Virus record (IMG/VR): IMGVR_UViG_3300013126_000209 | Location: 1 to 26,099 of that record | DNA: 26,099 nucleotides | Source of the DNA: a virus | Strand: one strand, 5' to 3' | Shown here: positions 7,169-18,700 of the stretch, one piece after another | Layout of the letters: every line of letters begins with the position of its first letter | How positions within the stretch are numbered: position 1 is the stretch's first letter | Position numbers and translations under genes: made by a program | Notes under the pieces: generated by a model | Seen by the model: only the letters and a program-made list of their open reading frames with translations | Databases searched by the model: none | What the model was told of the DNA's origin: nothing

Positions 7169-8800
7169 ATGAGTGAAATGAATAGGTCTAGCCAAGAGGC
7201 AGACCCAGGAAGTAGAGAAAATGGAATGATACTGGCTCTAGTAGTCAGTCATTTAGATCCTGACTATATGGGTACTTTACAAGTAGAAAAACTAAGACAA
7301 GTTGGTAATGACCGCAAACGTACTGGACAATTAGCCACAGTTCGTTATATTAGCCCTTTTATGGGAGTCACTGGGGAAGAATTTAATAGCAAAGTAAATG
7401 AGTATGATGGTACACAGAAAAGTTATGGTTTTTGGGCTATACCACCTGATGTAGGAACCACTGTAGTATGTTTTTTCCTAGATGGTGATCCCACACACGG
7501 GTTTTATATAGGATGTTTACAAGACAAAAATATGAATTTTATGGTGCCAGGATACGCTGCCACTGAAATTCATGAAGATGGCATAGAAAAAAGAGTAGTA
7601 GTTGCAGAATATAATAAAAAAGCACAATTAAATATTACCAAAGATGCAACACAGATTAAAAAACCACAACATCCTTTTACAGAAATATATAGAGATCAAG
7701 GCACTTTAAAAGATGATATTAGAGGCATTACTACCAGCAGTGCCCGCAGAGAATGGCCTAGCTCAGTGTTTGGCGTTAGTACTCCCGGACCAGTGGATAA
7801 AGATGGCCCTAGGCATAAAATGGGCAAGCATGAATGGGAAATTACCAAATATCCAATTAGTAGATTAGGCGGTAGTAGTTTTGTTATGGATGATGGTGAT
7901 GATAAATTCCTACGCATTAAAAATGCCAGCGAAGGTCCACCTGATTATGCGGCTGTAGAAGATGGCGAACTTAATGGTGATAGAACATTATTACATAACG
8001 AATTAATAAGATTGCGTACACGTACTGGGCATCAAATACTTTTACATAATACTGAAGATTTAATTTATATAGGTAATGCTCGTGGCACAGCTTGGATAGA
8101 ATTAACCAGTGATGGTAAAATGGATATATTTTGTGCCGATAGTATTAATATTAGAACAAAAAAAGATTTTAATTTTTATGCAGACAGAGATTTTAATTTT
8201 GAGGCAGGTAGGAACTTTAATATTAAAGTAAAAGAAGAAATGCATACACAGATAGGTAAAGATAATATTTTAATCATTGACGAAAATCAAAAAATACATA
8301 TCAAACAAAATAAGGATGAAACTGTAGGTCAAGATAGTCTATATACAATTTTAGGCAACTATGATACTAATGCTACTGGTCATATCTATGAAACAAGTGG
8401 TCAAAATAATGAAACTAGATCAGGAACAGCTATTATTGAAACTGCTCCAGTTATACATATGAACGGCCCAGAAGCTGCAACTGCTAGTATTGCTGAAATA
8501 CCTAAAGAATTAAAAACTCATAAACTTCCTGATTTTACAGTACCAAATATCAAAGACAGTCCTATAGATTTAGTTACTATATTGAGACGAGTACCTACTC
8601 CAGAACCATATCCTCACCATGAAAGTTTAGAACCTAAACAGTTTAAACCAGTAACAAATGATGAATATCCTGGTTTAGACAGGGATGTCCATGGTAGATA
8701 TATAGACAGCAATACTCCAACAACAGATCTCAGACCCCCACCAAAATTTTGGAAAAAATATACTACCAAACACGATACATTTAAAAAGGTTAAAAAATGA
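7169..8800 (+). CDS. 5: Baseplate central spike gp5 (OB fold plus beta-helix, no lysozyme domain)
   Basis: This is the central spike that punctures the outer membrane on tail contraction. It has 543 residues. Residues about 18-130 form the gp5/VgrG-type OB fold: ILALVVSHLDPDYMGTLQVE, then YGFWAIPPDVGTTVVCFFLDGDPTHGFYIGC. After a variable stretch, residues about 275-430 show the repetitive beta-helix style, with RTRTGHQILLHNTEDLIYI, GTAWIELTSDGKMDIFCADS and short NF/DF repeats. T4 gp5 carries a muramidase between these two parts; here I see no catalytic Glu/Asp/Thr lysozyme pattern, so it looks non-enzymatic. The C-terminus is basic (KKYTTKHDTFKKVKK). The start is eight bases after the previous stop with only a weak TAGGTAG site; a second ATG three codons on is possible. 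The TGA overlaps the gp25 ATG. Confidence 0.85.
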   Translation: MSEMNRSSQEADPGSRENGMILALVVSHLDPDYMGTLQVEKLRQVGNDRKRTGQLATVRYISPFMGVTGEEFNSKVNEYDGTQKSYGFWAIPPDVGTTVVCFFLDGDPTHGFYIGCLQDKNMNFMVPGYAATEIHEDGIEKRVVVAEYNKKAQLNITKDATQIKKPQHPFTEIYRDQGTLKDDIRGITTSSARREWPSSVFGVSTPGPVDKDGPRHKMGKHEWEITKYPISRLGGSSFVMDDGDDKFLRIKNASEGPPDYAAVEDGELNGDRTLLHNELIRLRTRTGHQILLHNTEDLIYIGNARGTAWIELTSDGKMDIFCADSINIRTKKDFNFYADRDFNFEAGRNFNIKVKEEMHTQIGKDNILIIDENQKIHIKQNKDETVGQDSLYTILGNYDTNATGHIYETSGQNNETRSGTAIIETAPVIHMNGPEAATASIAEIPKELKTHKLPDFTVPNIKDSPIDLVTILRRVPTPEPYPHHESLEPKQFKPVTNDEYPGLDRDVHGRYIDSNTPTTDLRPPPKFWKKYTTKHDTFKKVKK

Positions 8801-9237
8801 GCCTAGAAAAACTATATCAAAACACTGTGGTAAAAGGTCCAAAACAATTGGACAGACCACCTTTACCACGAACTTATAGAGGATTTAGTACAGTAAGTCC
8901 TGATAGTGAAAATTTTACTCTATATGATTTTAGCCTAATAAAACAGGACTTATTGAATCATTTTCATATTAGACAAGGGGAGAAATTAAACGACCCAACA
9001 TTTGGCACTATTATTTGGGATATAATTTTTGAACCAATGACTGATGATATTAGAAGATTAGTGCTTGCAGATGTAGAAAAAATTATAAATTACGACCCAA
9101 GAATTAGGGCAGAAAGTGTAATTGTTAATTCATATAGTACAGGACTACAAATTGAATGTGAACTAACTTATCTACCATATAATATCAGCGAACGTTTACA
9201 ATTTAGATTTGATCAAAGCGCAGGATTGATAGGTTAA
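8797..9237 (+). CDS. 25: Baseplate wedge subunit gp25 (GPW/gp25 family)
   Basis: gp25 is the small wedge protein next to the tail tube that initiates the sheath. It is 146 residues long; T4 gp25 is 132. The family core is visible at residues 44-80: DFSLIKQDLLNHFHIRQGEK, then NDPTFGTIIWDIIFEP. The helical segment DDIRRLVLADVEKIINYDPR and closing beta strands (VIVNSYSTGLQIECELTY) follow. The first 40 residues are a less ordered extension with several prolines. The ATG overlaps the gp5 stop (ATGA) and has AAAAAGG upstream, so it is coupled to gp5. Its TAA lies inside a perfect inverted repeat. Confidence 0.94.
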   Translation: MSLEKLYQNTVVKGPKQLDRPPLPRTYRGFSTVSPDSENFTLYDFSLIKQDLLNHFHIRQGEKLNDPTFGTIIWDIIFEPMTDDIRRLVLADVEKIINYDPRIRAESVIVNSYSTGLQIECELTYLPYNISERLQFRFDQSAGLIG

Positions 9238-9255
9238 AATAGCACATTTTAACCT
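9231..9255 (+). repeat. Perfect 10-base inverted repeat over the gp25 stop codon
   Basis: Arms AGGTTAAAAT (9231-9240) and ATTTTAACCT (9246-9255) are exact reverse complements around the five-base loop AGCAC. The left arm contains the gp25 TAA. The stem is AT-rich and no run of T follows, so it is a poor intrinsic terminator. An RNA stability or processing hairpin between gp25 and gp6, or a binding site, is possible. Confidence 0.6.
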
Positions 9256-9257
9256 AA

Positions 9258-9265
9258 ACTAAATA
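9258..9265 (+). promoter_or_regulatory. Weak late-promoter-like box before gp6
   Basis: ACTAAATA matches TATAAATA at six of eight positions and contains the TAAATA core. It lies in the only gap of real size in the late operon (45 bases), 18 bases before the gp6 ATG and directly after the hairpin. An AAGGA ribosome site (9272-9276) follows, six bases from the ATG. It might boost gp6 and the giant gene, but an AT-rich chance match is possible. Confidence 0.33.
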
Positions 9266-9282
9266 TAGAATAAGGATAGGTC

Positions 9283-12200
9283 ATGTCATCCACCGATAGA
9301 CAAAATAGATTACTAGTAGCTGAAGATTGGAGAAGACTTTATCAAAGCTTCAAAAATGCTGATTTTGCCAGCTATGATTTTGAAAATTTACGTAGAGTAA
9401 TGATTAATTACCTACGTGAGAACTATCCTGAAGATTTTAACGATTATATTGAAAGCAGTGAATATATTGCCTTAATTGATATGATTGCTTTCTTAGGTCA
9501 AAGTTTTGCTTTTAGAGTTGATTTAAATGCTAGAGAAAACTTTTTAGAACTAGCAGAACGCAGAGAAAGCATTCTAAGACTAGCACGTACATTAAGTTAT
9601 AATAGTAAACGTAATAAAACTGCTAATGGGTTACTCAAATGGGATACAATAAGTACAACTGAGGATGTTATAGATAGTAATGGTAGAAATTTAAGTAATG
9701 TAGAAATTTTATGGAATGATCCCAGTAATGCTAATTGGTTAGATCAATTTATTAGAGTGGTTAACTCTGCTCTACCCATGACCAGTCAGTTTGGTACTCC
9801 AGAAAAAAGTAGTGAAGTATCTGATATTCCTACCCAACAATATAGGTTTCAAACAGTTAGTAATACTGTGCCTATCTACAGTTTTAATAAACTAGTAGAT
9901 GGTCGTAATATGAATTTTGAAGTAGTCAGTACTGGTATTGATGGTTCTAGTATAGTTGAAGAACCTCCCCTAGCAGCACGTAGATTAAGCTTTATCTATA
10001 GAGACGATGGTAGAGGAGCAGCCAGTAATACCACAGGTTTCTTTAGTCATTTTAGACAAGGTGGCCTAAACACTGGTAGTTTTACATTAACTCAGCCAAC
10101 TACAAATGAAAGTATAGATATTGATGCTACTAATATAAATGATACAGATTTATGGTTGTATAAACTAAATGCTAATGGTGCAGAAAGTGAATTTTGGCAG
10201 CGTGTTCCAAATTTTGAAGCAAATAATATAATTTACAATAGCTTAAAAAAGAATATAAAAAACATATACAATATTGTCACTAGAACAAATGATCGTGTTA
10301 GCCTAGTATTTGGTGATGGTGTTTTTGGTAATTTACCTGTAGGCACATTTAGAGTATATTATAGAGTAAGTAATGGCCTAAGTTATACAATAAATCCAAA
10401 AGATATGCGTAATATATCTATGGATTTGACCTATCTGAGCAATAAAGGACAATTAGAAATCCTAAGTTTATCTATGAGCTTACAGACTAGTGTAGCTAAT
10501 AGTAGTGAAACAGAGAGTGATAATTCAATTAAAGCCAATGCTCCAGCTACATATTATACTCAAAATAGAATGATAACTGCTGAGGACTATAATATTAGTC
10601 CTTTAAGTATAGATCAAGATGTATTAAAAATCAAAACTATTAATAGAACTAGTAGTGGAATTAGTAGGTATTTTGACTTAATTGATCCTACTGGAAAATA
10701 TAGTAGTACAAATCTTTTTAGTGATGACGGCGTAATTTATCAAGAAGAATATGAGGATAGTTTTAGGTTTAGTTATAGGAATAGAATAGATATTCAATCA
10801 ATTATTCTAAATCAAATAATTCCTTACTTAAAAACTATTAATATAAGAAATTATTACTATTACAAATTTGGTAGAAAAACTGTAACTAATGAAGCCAGTA
10901 CTCAGATAAGTTGGGTCAATAAAACTCAAATCACTAATTTATGTACAGGACATTTTAAAAATACACTGGGTGTTATTGAAGGGTATAATGTCAATACTAC
11001 TTTAAGGTATTTAGAGCCAGGTGCTATGTTAAAATTTATAGCACCTACAGGTAAAGTGTTTAATCGAACAAGAAATAATAGACTAGAAAACGAAACTAAT
11101 AACTTAAAAAATACAACAAAGTATATATGGGTAAAATTAATCAGTATTACTAACAACGGTTTAACTGAAACACTAGAAGATGGCACTGGAAGTATAAGCA
11201 TAAATGAAAAAATACCTACAGATGCTATACTAGAAGAAATTATACCAATTTGGAGAACTAGCTTAGATAGTAACACAATTACTACTATAAATGAATTAAT
11301 TTTTTCAAATAAACCATTTGGTTTACGCTATGATATAGAATTAAAAACTTGGCAAGTTATATTTGAAGTAAATCTTAATCTAAAAGACCCATTCAGTATA
11401 TCTAGATCAGGTGACATATCAAATCAAAAATTAGATAGTAGCTGGCTAATATCATTTACAACAGATACAGAATTTTACACAGTAAAATCTAGAAATACTA
11501 GATATATTTTTGAAAGTGATAAAAAGATTAGATTTTATTTTGATAAAACAAATAAAGTATATGACACAAAAACTAATACAGTAATCAAAGATAGAATCAG
11601 TATACTGGATATAAATTCAAAACCAAACAATGATGGTAGTCTAAACTACGATATAGAATGGGAAGTAACTAATGAGTTTATTGGATCAGACGGATACGTA
11701 GATACTAAAAAAATAGAAGTTACTTTTAAAGATACCAATGATGATGATATAGTAGATGATCCAGATATTTTTAATTTAATAGTAAGTCCAACATATGCAT
11801 CAGGTGCAGTGAATTTTAATAATTTTATTATATTACAAAAATTTGAAACAAGAACTGGACAGTATGATTATTTTTACACTGAAAATACTGGTAGTGATGG
11901 TAACGAACTAGTAACAGTGATACAAAACTTAAACTCTGCAAGTCAATCTTATTACATAGATGGAAAATATGTTTATGATTATGATCTTAGCACGTTATTT
12001 AGATATAATATTTTAACAACAAAATGGGAAGTTAGTTTAGATTATAAAGTTTTTCAAGGTCGTAGCAATTTAAAATTCCAATATGTACATAGTGCAGATT
12101 ATGAAGCAAGAATTGATCCAGGTCAAACTAATTTAATGGATCTTTATGTATTAACTAAACAATATGATATTAATTTTAGACTATGGTTGTTAGGTAGTAT

Positions 12201-12747
12201 TGATGATGAACCATTACCACCTAGTACAGATGAATTAAGTTTTATATTAAGTGAAGAATTAAATCAAATAAAGGCTATAAGTGATGAAGTGATTTATCAT
12301 CCAGTAAAGTATAAGGTACTTTTTGGATCTAAAGCTATACCTAGTCTACGTGCTAGTTTTAAAATTATAAAAAATCCAGAACAAATTATCAGTGATAATG
12401 ATATAAAATCAAGAGTTTTACAGGCTATGAATGAATTTTTTAGTTTAGATAATTGGGATTTTGGTGATAGTTTTTATTTTAGTGAATTAGTAGCCTATAT
12501 AATGAATAGGACTGCACCATTTTTAGCTAATATACTAATTGTTCCTAGGATGGAAAATTTGTCCTTTGGTAGTTTATTTGAAATAAAAGCAGAAACTGAT
12601 CAAATATTCATCAATGGTGCAACCAGTGAAGATTTAGAAGTAGTAGATAGTATTACATCTAGTATATTAAATGCTGATGGTAGTATAGAGCTATCAAGTA
12701 ATATTGTATCACAGCAGTATATTATTAGTAAAACAGGATTTAATTGA
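9283..12747 (+). CDS. 6: Baseplate wedge subunit gp6, enlarged (baseplate J-like)
   Basis: gp6 joins the wedges into the inner baseplate ring. Residues about 25-110 carry the gp6 N-terminal pattern, with YDFENLRRVMINYLRENYPE, SSEYIALIDMIAFLGQSFAF, NARENFLELAERRESILRLA and LSYNSKR. The baseplate-J signature follows: VFGDGVFGNLPVGTFRVYYR (about 342-361) and YYTQNRMITAEDYN (about 422-435). The C-terminal block from about 1024 (RASFKIIKNPEQIISDNDIK, then ELVAYIMNRTAPF) is the part used for ring dimers in the family. Length is 1154 residues against 660 in T4; the extra material, mostly about 445-1010, is beta-rich and Asn/Thr/Asp-rich. The start has AAGGA six bases upstream. The TGA shares its last base with the ATG of the next gene. 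Confidence 0.93.
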   Translation: MSSTDRQNRLLVAEDWRRLYQSFKNADFASYDFENLRRVMINYLRENYPEDFNDYIESSEYIALIDMIAFLGQSFAFRVDLNARENFLELAERRESILRLARTLSYNSKRNKTANGLLKWDTISTTEDVIDSNGRNLSNVEILWNDPSNANWLDQFIRVVNSALPMTSQFGTPEKSSEVSDIPTQQYRFQTVSNTVPIYSFNKLVDGRNMNFEVVSTGIDGSSIVEEPPLAARRLSFIYRDDGRGAASNTTGFFSHFRQGGLNTGSFTLTQPTTNESIDIDATNINDTDLWLYKLNANGAESEFWQRVPNFEANNIIYNSLKKNIKNIYNIVTRTNDRVSLVFGDGVFGNLPVGTFRVYYRVSNGLSYTINPKDMRNISMDLTYLSNKGQLEILSLSMSLQTSVANSSETESDNSIKANAPATYYTQNRMITAEDYNISPLSIDQDVLKIKTINRTSSGISRYFDLIDPTGKYSSTNLFSDDGVIYQEEYEDSFRFSYRNRIDIQSIILNQIIPYLKTINIRNYYYYKFGRKTVTNEASTQISWVNKTQITNLCTGHFKNTLGVIEGYNVNTTLRYLEPGAMLKFIAPTGKVFNRTRNNRLENETNNLKNTTKYIWVKLISITNNGLTETLEDGTGSISINEKIPTDAILEEIIPIWRTSLDSNTITTINELIFSNKPFGLRYDIELKTWQVIFEVNLNLKDPFSISRSGDISNQKLDSSWLISFTTDTEFYTVKSRNTRYIFESDKKIRFYFDKTNKVYDTKTNTVIKDRISILDINSKPNNDGSLNYDIEWEVTNEFIGSDGYVDTKKIEVTFKDTNDDDIVDDPDIFNLIVSPTYASGAVNFNNFIILQKFETRTGQYDYFYTENTGSDGNELVTVIQNLNSASQSYYIDGKYVYDYDLSTLFRYNILTTKWEVSLDYKVFQGRSNLKFQYVHSADYEARIDPGQTNLMDLYVLTKQYDINFRLWLLGSIDDEPLPPSTDELSFILSEELNQIKAISDEVIYHPVKYKVLFGSKAIPSLRASFKIIKNPEQIISDNDIKSRVLQAMNEFFSLDNWDFGDSFYFSELVAYIMNRTAPFLANILIVPRMENLSFGSLFEIKAETDQIFINGATSEDLEVVDSITSSILNADGSIELSSNIVSQQYIISKTGFN

Positions 12748-12749
12748 TG
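12735..12749 (+). promoter_or_regulatory. Ribosome site and TGATG stop-start overlap before the giant gene
   Basis: AGGA at 12735-12738 lies eight bases before the ATG at 12747. The gp6 TGA (12745-12747) overlaps that ATG by one base. Together these fix the start of the giant frame and suggest it is translated by ribosomes finishing gp6. Confidence 0.6.
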
Positions 12750-15700
12750 TCTGAGCAGAACGAATACCCGGTACCTTTAGATAAAGATCAAAAAAGAAAA
12801 GCATCAAGATTTCTACCTAAGTTTTATCGTACTGATGCTAACCAAAAGTTTCTAGCAGGTACTATTGATAATCTAATACAACGAGGTACTGCCCAACGTC
12901 TAAATGGTTTTATTGGAAGAAAAAATAGTAAATCATCTAAGGCCAGTGATATATTTTTAAGTGAAGTTAGTGATGATCGAGCAAACTATCAGTTAGAACC
13001 TTGTTTAATAGCTGAGGATAATTTAGGCAATACAACATTTTTTAAAGATTATATTGATTATATCAATACTATAGACGTATTAGGTGGTATAAACAATAAT
13101 CATGAAAGACTAAATCAACAAGAGATCTATAGTTGGGATCCTCACATAAATTGGGATAAATTTGTCAACTATTTACAATACTATTGGTTACCATATGGGC
13201 CTGATACTGTTCCTATTAGTGGTACAAAAACATTAGATATTATTAGTACATATAATATAGAACTAGTTGACGAAGGTGATAATTTTGCTTATTTGTTCAC
13301 TCCAGACGCATTAACTAGAAATCCTGACCTACGCCTGTACAGAGGTGAAACATATAGGTTTGAAATCAATGTACCAGAACATCCCTTATCAATAAGAACT
13401 AATAGAACTGCCAGTCGAACACCTGAATTTAAAGGTAGTCAAAGTTTTAATTATACCCAACACGGTGTTAATAACTTTATTGTAGAAATTTTAAATAACA
13501 ATGATGATATAAACACATTATTAAGCGAAGTTTATATTAATGGTGAAAAAGTTGAACAAAATAAATTTACTTTTTATCTGAATGAAGATAAAAAGAATGT
13601 ATTATTATTAGAAAACAACATAGAAGAAAATGATATAGTAATATTAGATTTTTTTATTCTAAAAGATAATGACGAGTTTAGATATCTAGACGGTATAAAA
13701 ATATTTGATCGTATTAATGATAAGCTTGTACCCAGTAAAAATTTTAATATTAAAAATGGTGTACTAGAATTCACAGTCAGTGTTAATGCACCTGATATAT
13801 TGTACTATGTTAGTGATGATAATCCAGATACATCAGGAATGATTAAGATTTTTGATATTGAAGAAAATACTAGTATTGATGTAGAGAGTGAAGTTATAGG
13901 TAAAAAAAGTTACACATCAAATGGTGTTACACTATCAAATGGTATGAAAATAAAATTTAGAGGATTAGTTACACCAAAATTTTATAGAGATAAAGAGTTT
14001 TATGTTGAAGGTGTAGGTGAAAGTATAATGTTAGTTGATGTAGCCACACTGGAAGTAGTTAATGATATAGCATACAATGTAGATGTCAACTTTGATAGTA
14101 ATGGATTTGATCAGCTAGCCTTTAATAATATAAATTATGCAGCATTAGATAAAGATTATATTCTAATTAATAGATCTAGTCTTGATCGTAATCCTTGGAG
14201 TAGATATAATCGATGGTTTCATAAAGAAGTTATTGAACAAACTGCTCGTGCATTAGGAAAATTAGCAGTTTTTGATCAGGATAAAAGAGCTAAGAGACCA
14301 ATTATAGAATTTAATCCAAACATAAGATTGTTTAATTTTGGTAATCACAGTAAAGCAAATATTGATTTATTAGATGATTTTACTAAGGATGTGTTTAGTA
14401 TTGTTGAAGGAGCTTTAGGGTATATCATTGATGGTGTAGAGTTAGTCAATGGACATAGAGTAATATTCACTGCTGACACTGATCCTAGGGTAAAAAATAA
14501 AGTATTTCGTGTTGAATTTTTAGATATATTTGATGAGGATTTACAACGAACTTATAGAAGAATACATTTGGCTGAAGAACCAGATACTGAACCTGAATTA
14601 GATCAAACTGTATTAGTATTGGCTGGTAACATATTAGGTGGACAGATGTTTTGGTTCAATGGATCTACTTGGAAATTAGGTCAATATAAAAGCGGTTTGA
14701 ATCAGTGTCCATTATATGATATATTTGATGAAGAAAAAGTTAGCCTAAGTAATTTAAGCAAATATGAAGGTAGTACATTTAAAGGAAATAAACTATTTTC
14801 TTATAAAATAGGCAATGCCAGCATTGATAGTGAACTAGGATTCAGTTTAACTTATAGAAATATTAATAATATTGGCGATATTGTTTTTGATTTTAATCTA
14901 ACCAGTGAAGATTTTAAATATAAAGATGGTACAAAAATTATTAGTGACATATTGTCAAACAAATACTTAGAACACTATACTCCACAACAGGAAAAAAGAT
15001 TAGTTAATGGATGGATAAAAAATAATCTAGCAAATGTTCAACCTATTGTTAGAATTTATAAACAAGAATATAAAGTGCAAAATGATATAAAATCATTAGT
15101 TCTTAATGATTTTGCATTAGACATATTTGATGATTATAATGATTTAGATGATTTAAGAGTAAAAGTTTATATTAACGATAAAAGATTAGACGAAAGCCAA
15201 TATGAAATATATAATGGAGTAATATATAAACATGTCGGATTACAGAATGATATTGATATAAACGATATTGTTACTATAAAATGCTATACTAAAAAGCCAA
15301 AAAATTCTATAGGATATTATGAATTCCCAGTAAACTTTCAAAATAATCCTCTAAATGAAAACATTGAAACATTTACACTAGGTGAAGTCATAGATCATGT
15401 TGACAGTATAGTTGATAATGTGGATAATTTTGTAGGAATTTACCCTGGATCAAGTAACCTAAGAGATATAGGCCAGTTAAGTACTAAGGGGTTAAAGTTT
15501 TTACAGCATAGTGGTAGTCTTAACCTAGCACTATATCATCTTACCGATAAAAATGCCAATATCATAAAAGCATTAGAATCTGGTATGAATGATTATTCAA
15601 AGTTTAAAAAGAGTATAATTTTTAATAGTGAATATTTAGAAGAAGGACTAACACCTAAACAAGCACTTGATCAATTGTTAAAAAAGATCAATGAAAATAA

Positions 15701-18700
15701 AACAATTAATATGCCTTACTATTTTAGTGATATGTTAGCATATACTGCACATACACATACTCAATTTAAACTAAAAGAATTTGTACAGACTAGTTTCCCA
15801 TTAAGTTCGATTTTTACTTTAGAAGAAATAAATCCTAAGGCTGTGTATATCTATGTTAATAACAATCTTTTACTTTATGGTAAGGACTATACATTTACAA
15901 GAACAGGGTTTATTGAAGTATTTGCATCGTTAAAAGAAAATGATTTAGTTGATTTATATGAATATAATAGTACTGATGGATGCTTTGTACCGCCTACACC
16001 TACTAGTTTAGGACTTTATCCAAAATACGAACCAAAAAAGTATGTAGATGATACTTTTTTAGAACCACGTACAGTAATTCAAGGACATGATGGTAGTATT
16101 GTACTAGCTTTTGACGACTTTAGAGATGATATAATATTAGAGTTTGAAAAAAGAATCTTTAATAATATTAAAATTAATTACGATCCTACGCTAATAGACA
16201 TATACGATTATATAGAAGGATCTAATAGACCCAGTTTATACAATAAAGAGGAGTTTAATAGAATATTATCAACAAGTTTCTTTAAATGGACAACTCTAAT
16301 TGATCAGGATTATACTAAACAGGAATTATATCTACAAAGTAATCCATTTACCTATAATTATAGCGAGGTACAAAGTTTTGATTTAGTTACTTTACCAGGA
16401 TTTTGGAGAGGTGTTTATAAATGGTATTATGATACAGATCGTATACATATCTGTCCTTGGGAAAGTTTAGGTTTTAGTATGGAACCTATATGGTGGAAAG
16501 AAGTGTATGGTCCTGCTCCATATACCAGTGACAATTACGTATTATGGAATGACCTAAGAGATGGTATTATTCGTGAACCAAACAAAGGTACAAGAGTTAA
16601 CGAACGATTTGTTAAACCTGTTTTAAATAATATTCCTGTAGATAGTAATGGCAATTTGTTAGATCCTATACAGGCTAATTTGGCTACTGGATTGTTTAAT
16701 ACTAGATTAGAAAAGAATTATATATTCGGTGATATTAGTCCAGTAGAGAGTGCTTGGCGTCGTAGTAGTTATTATCCATTTAGTTTGTTAAAAACAATAA
16801 TACTAATGACTCCTAACAAGGTTTTTAGCCTGTACTATGACAGATCAAGAATAGTAAAAAATTCAGCAGCACAAAATGTATATAAAGATACAGGATTACG
16901 CATTAGGCTAAAGGATATATTACTGCCAAATACTGGATCAACTCAACAAAGAACTCAAACCAGTGGACTAGTTAATTATATTGTAGACTATTTGGTAAAC
17001 AATAAGAATCAATTTTTAACAGAATACGCAAATAATTTAAAAAATTTAACTAATAAAATTAGTCATAGGCTAAGTGGATATAGTAGTAAAGAAAAATATA
17101 ATTTAATTTTAGACAGTAGAAATATTAAATCTACAACTAGTGTTTTTGTACCTAATGAAAATTACAAAATTTTTCTAAACACTAGTTCACCTACTAAAAA
17201 ATTATTCTATAGTGGTGTTATTATTACTAAAATTAGAAATAGATATGGGGTAGGCTATGAAATAAAAGGTTATAGTGTTAGTCAACCATATTTTTACTAT
17301 TATCCTTGGGCTAAACCTGGTTATGATATAAATGTAGGCGGTATTAGTGAAAGTTATATTATTTGGGATACTAATCAACGATATATTGCAGGGAATATTG
17401 TTAAAATAAATGAATTATACTATAGAGTAAAAATTAGTCATACTAGCTCAACAAATCCAGATTATGATTATCTGCAAAAATTGCCAACATTGCCTATTGT
17501 AGGAGGTGTTGATGCCAATATTAGAAGCATTTTTGATCCTATTCCACTAGTGTTAAATTATGGAACTATAATTTACAATGTACAAGAAGTAGTAGATTTT
17601 CTATTAGGTTACGGTGAATACCTAAAAAGTCAAGGCTTTATTTTTGATACTTATATTCCAGAACTTAAAAATGTAGCTAATTGGGTTACTAGTACTAAGG
17701 AATTCTTATTTTGGATAACACAAAATTGGAGCTCTGGTCGTGATGTATATGATGAATGGGAGGAACTTACTAATTATAAAGTAGGTGATTTAGTTTTTTA
17801 TAATAGAAATTTTTATCAAACTAAAATAGAGCATGTTACATCATCAGTATTTGACCCAAGTTATTACACACCTATCGATAATATCAATACTGAAGGAGCT
17901 AGTGCTATAAGCTTAAGTCCAGCAGCACTAGCCATAGAGCTTAAAAACGAATATAACGTAGTTGATGAGATCACTGACTTTTTTGAATATGAAATTTTTA
18001 GAGCTGACGGCGTAAAATATAGAGCAGGAGATCTTAATTACTATAGAGATGGTAATAATTTTATAATTAAACCTAAAAATTTAGATGTAGGTATATATGG
18101 TTTTGGCTGTTATTTAATACAAAAAGAACATGTTGTTGTCATAGACAACTTAACTCAATTTAATGACGTTATATACAATACTCCAACTGGTTATAGACAG
18201 GAAAGAATTAAAGTTTACGGATATAAAACTATAGATTGGGACGGAAGTTTATATAGCCCAGGATTCGTATATGACACTGCTAATTTACAGGAATGGACAT
18301 CATGGGTTGATTATGCTATAGGTGACATTGTAAAATATAAAGAATTTTACTATACTGCCAGTAAAAAGATCCCAGGTAATGAATCCTTTGATATAAATGA
18401 CTGGGTTAGAATAAATGAAACTCCTGAATCTAAATTATTACCAAATTGGGACTATAAAAGTTTACAATTTTTAGATTTTTATGATCTAGATAGTGATAAT
18501 TTTGACTATGACCAACAACGTATAGCACAGCATTTGATAGGATATCAAAAACGTCAGTATCTAAGTAACATTATAAAAAATGATGTTAGTGAGTTTAAGT
18601 TTTATCAAGGTATGATTACTGAAAAAGGTACTAAAAATAGCCTTAGTAAATTATTTGATGTATTAGGTCCTGAAGATGGCAATAGTTTGACATTCTTAGA

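Noticed and set aside
9231-9262. Rho-independent terminator after gp25
   Set aside because: The stem is AT-rich and lacks the following T run, so it is listed as an inverted repeat only.
10926-11276. 116-residue minus-strand frame in gp6
   Set aside because: Ser/Val/Leu-rich shadow of gp6 with no ribosome site.
13788-13850. Type-1 copper site in the cupredoxin-like segment
   Set aside because: The Cys and His expected in the closing strand are not present.
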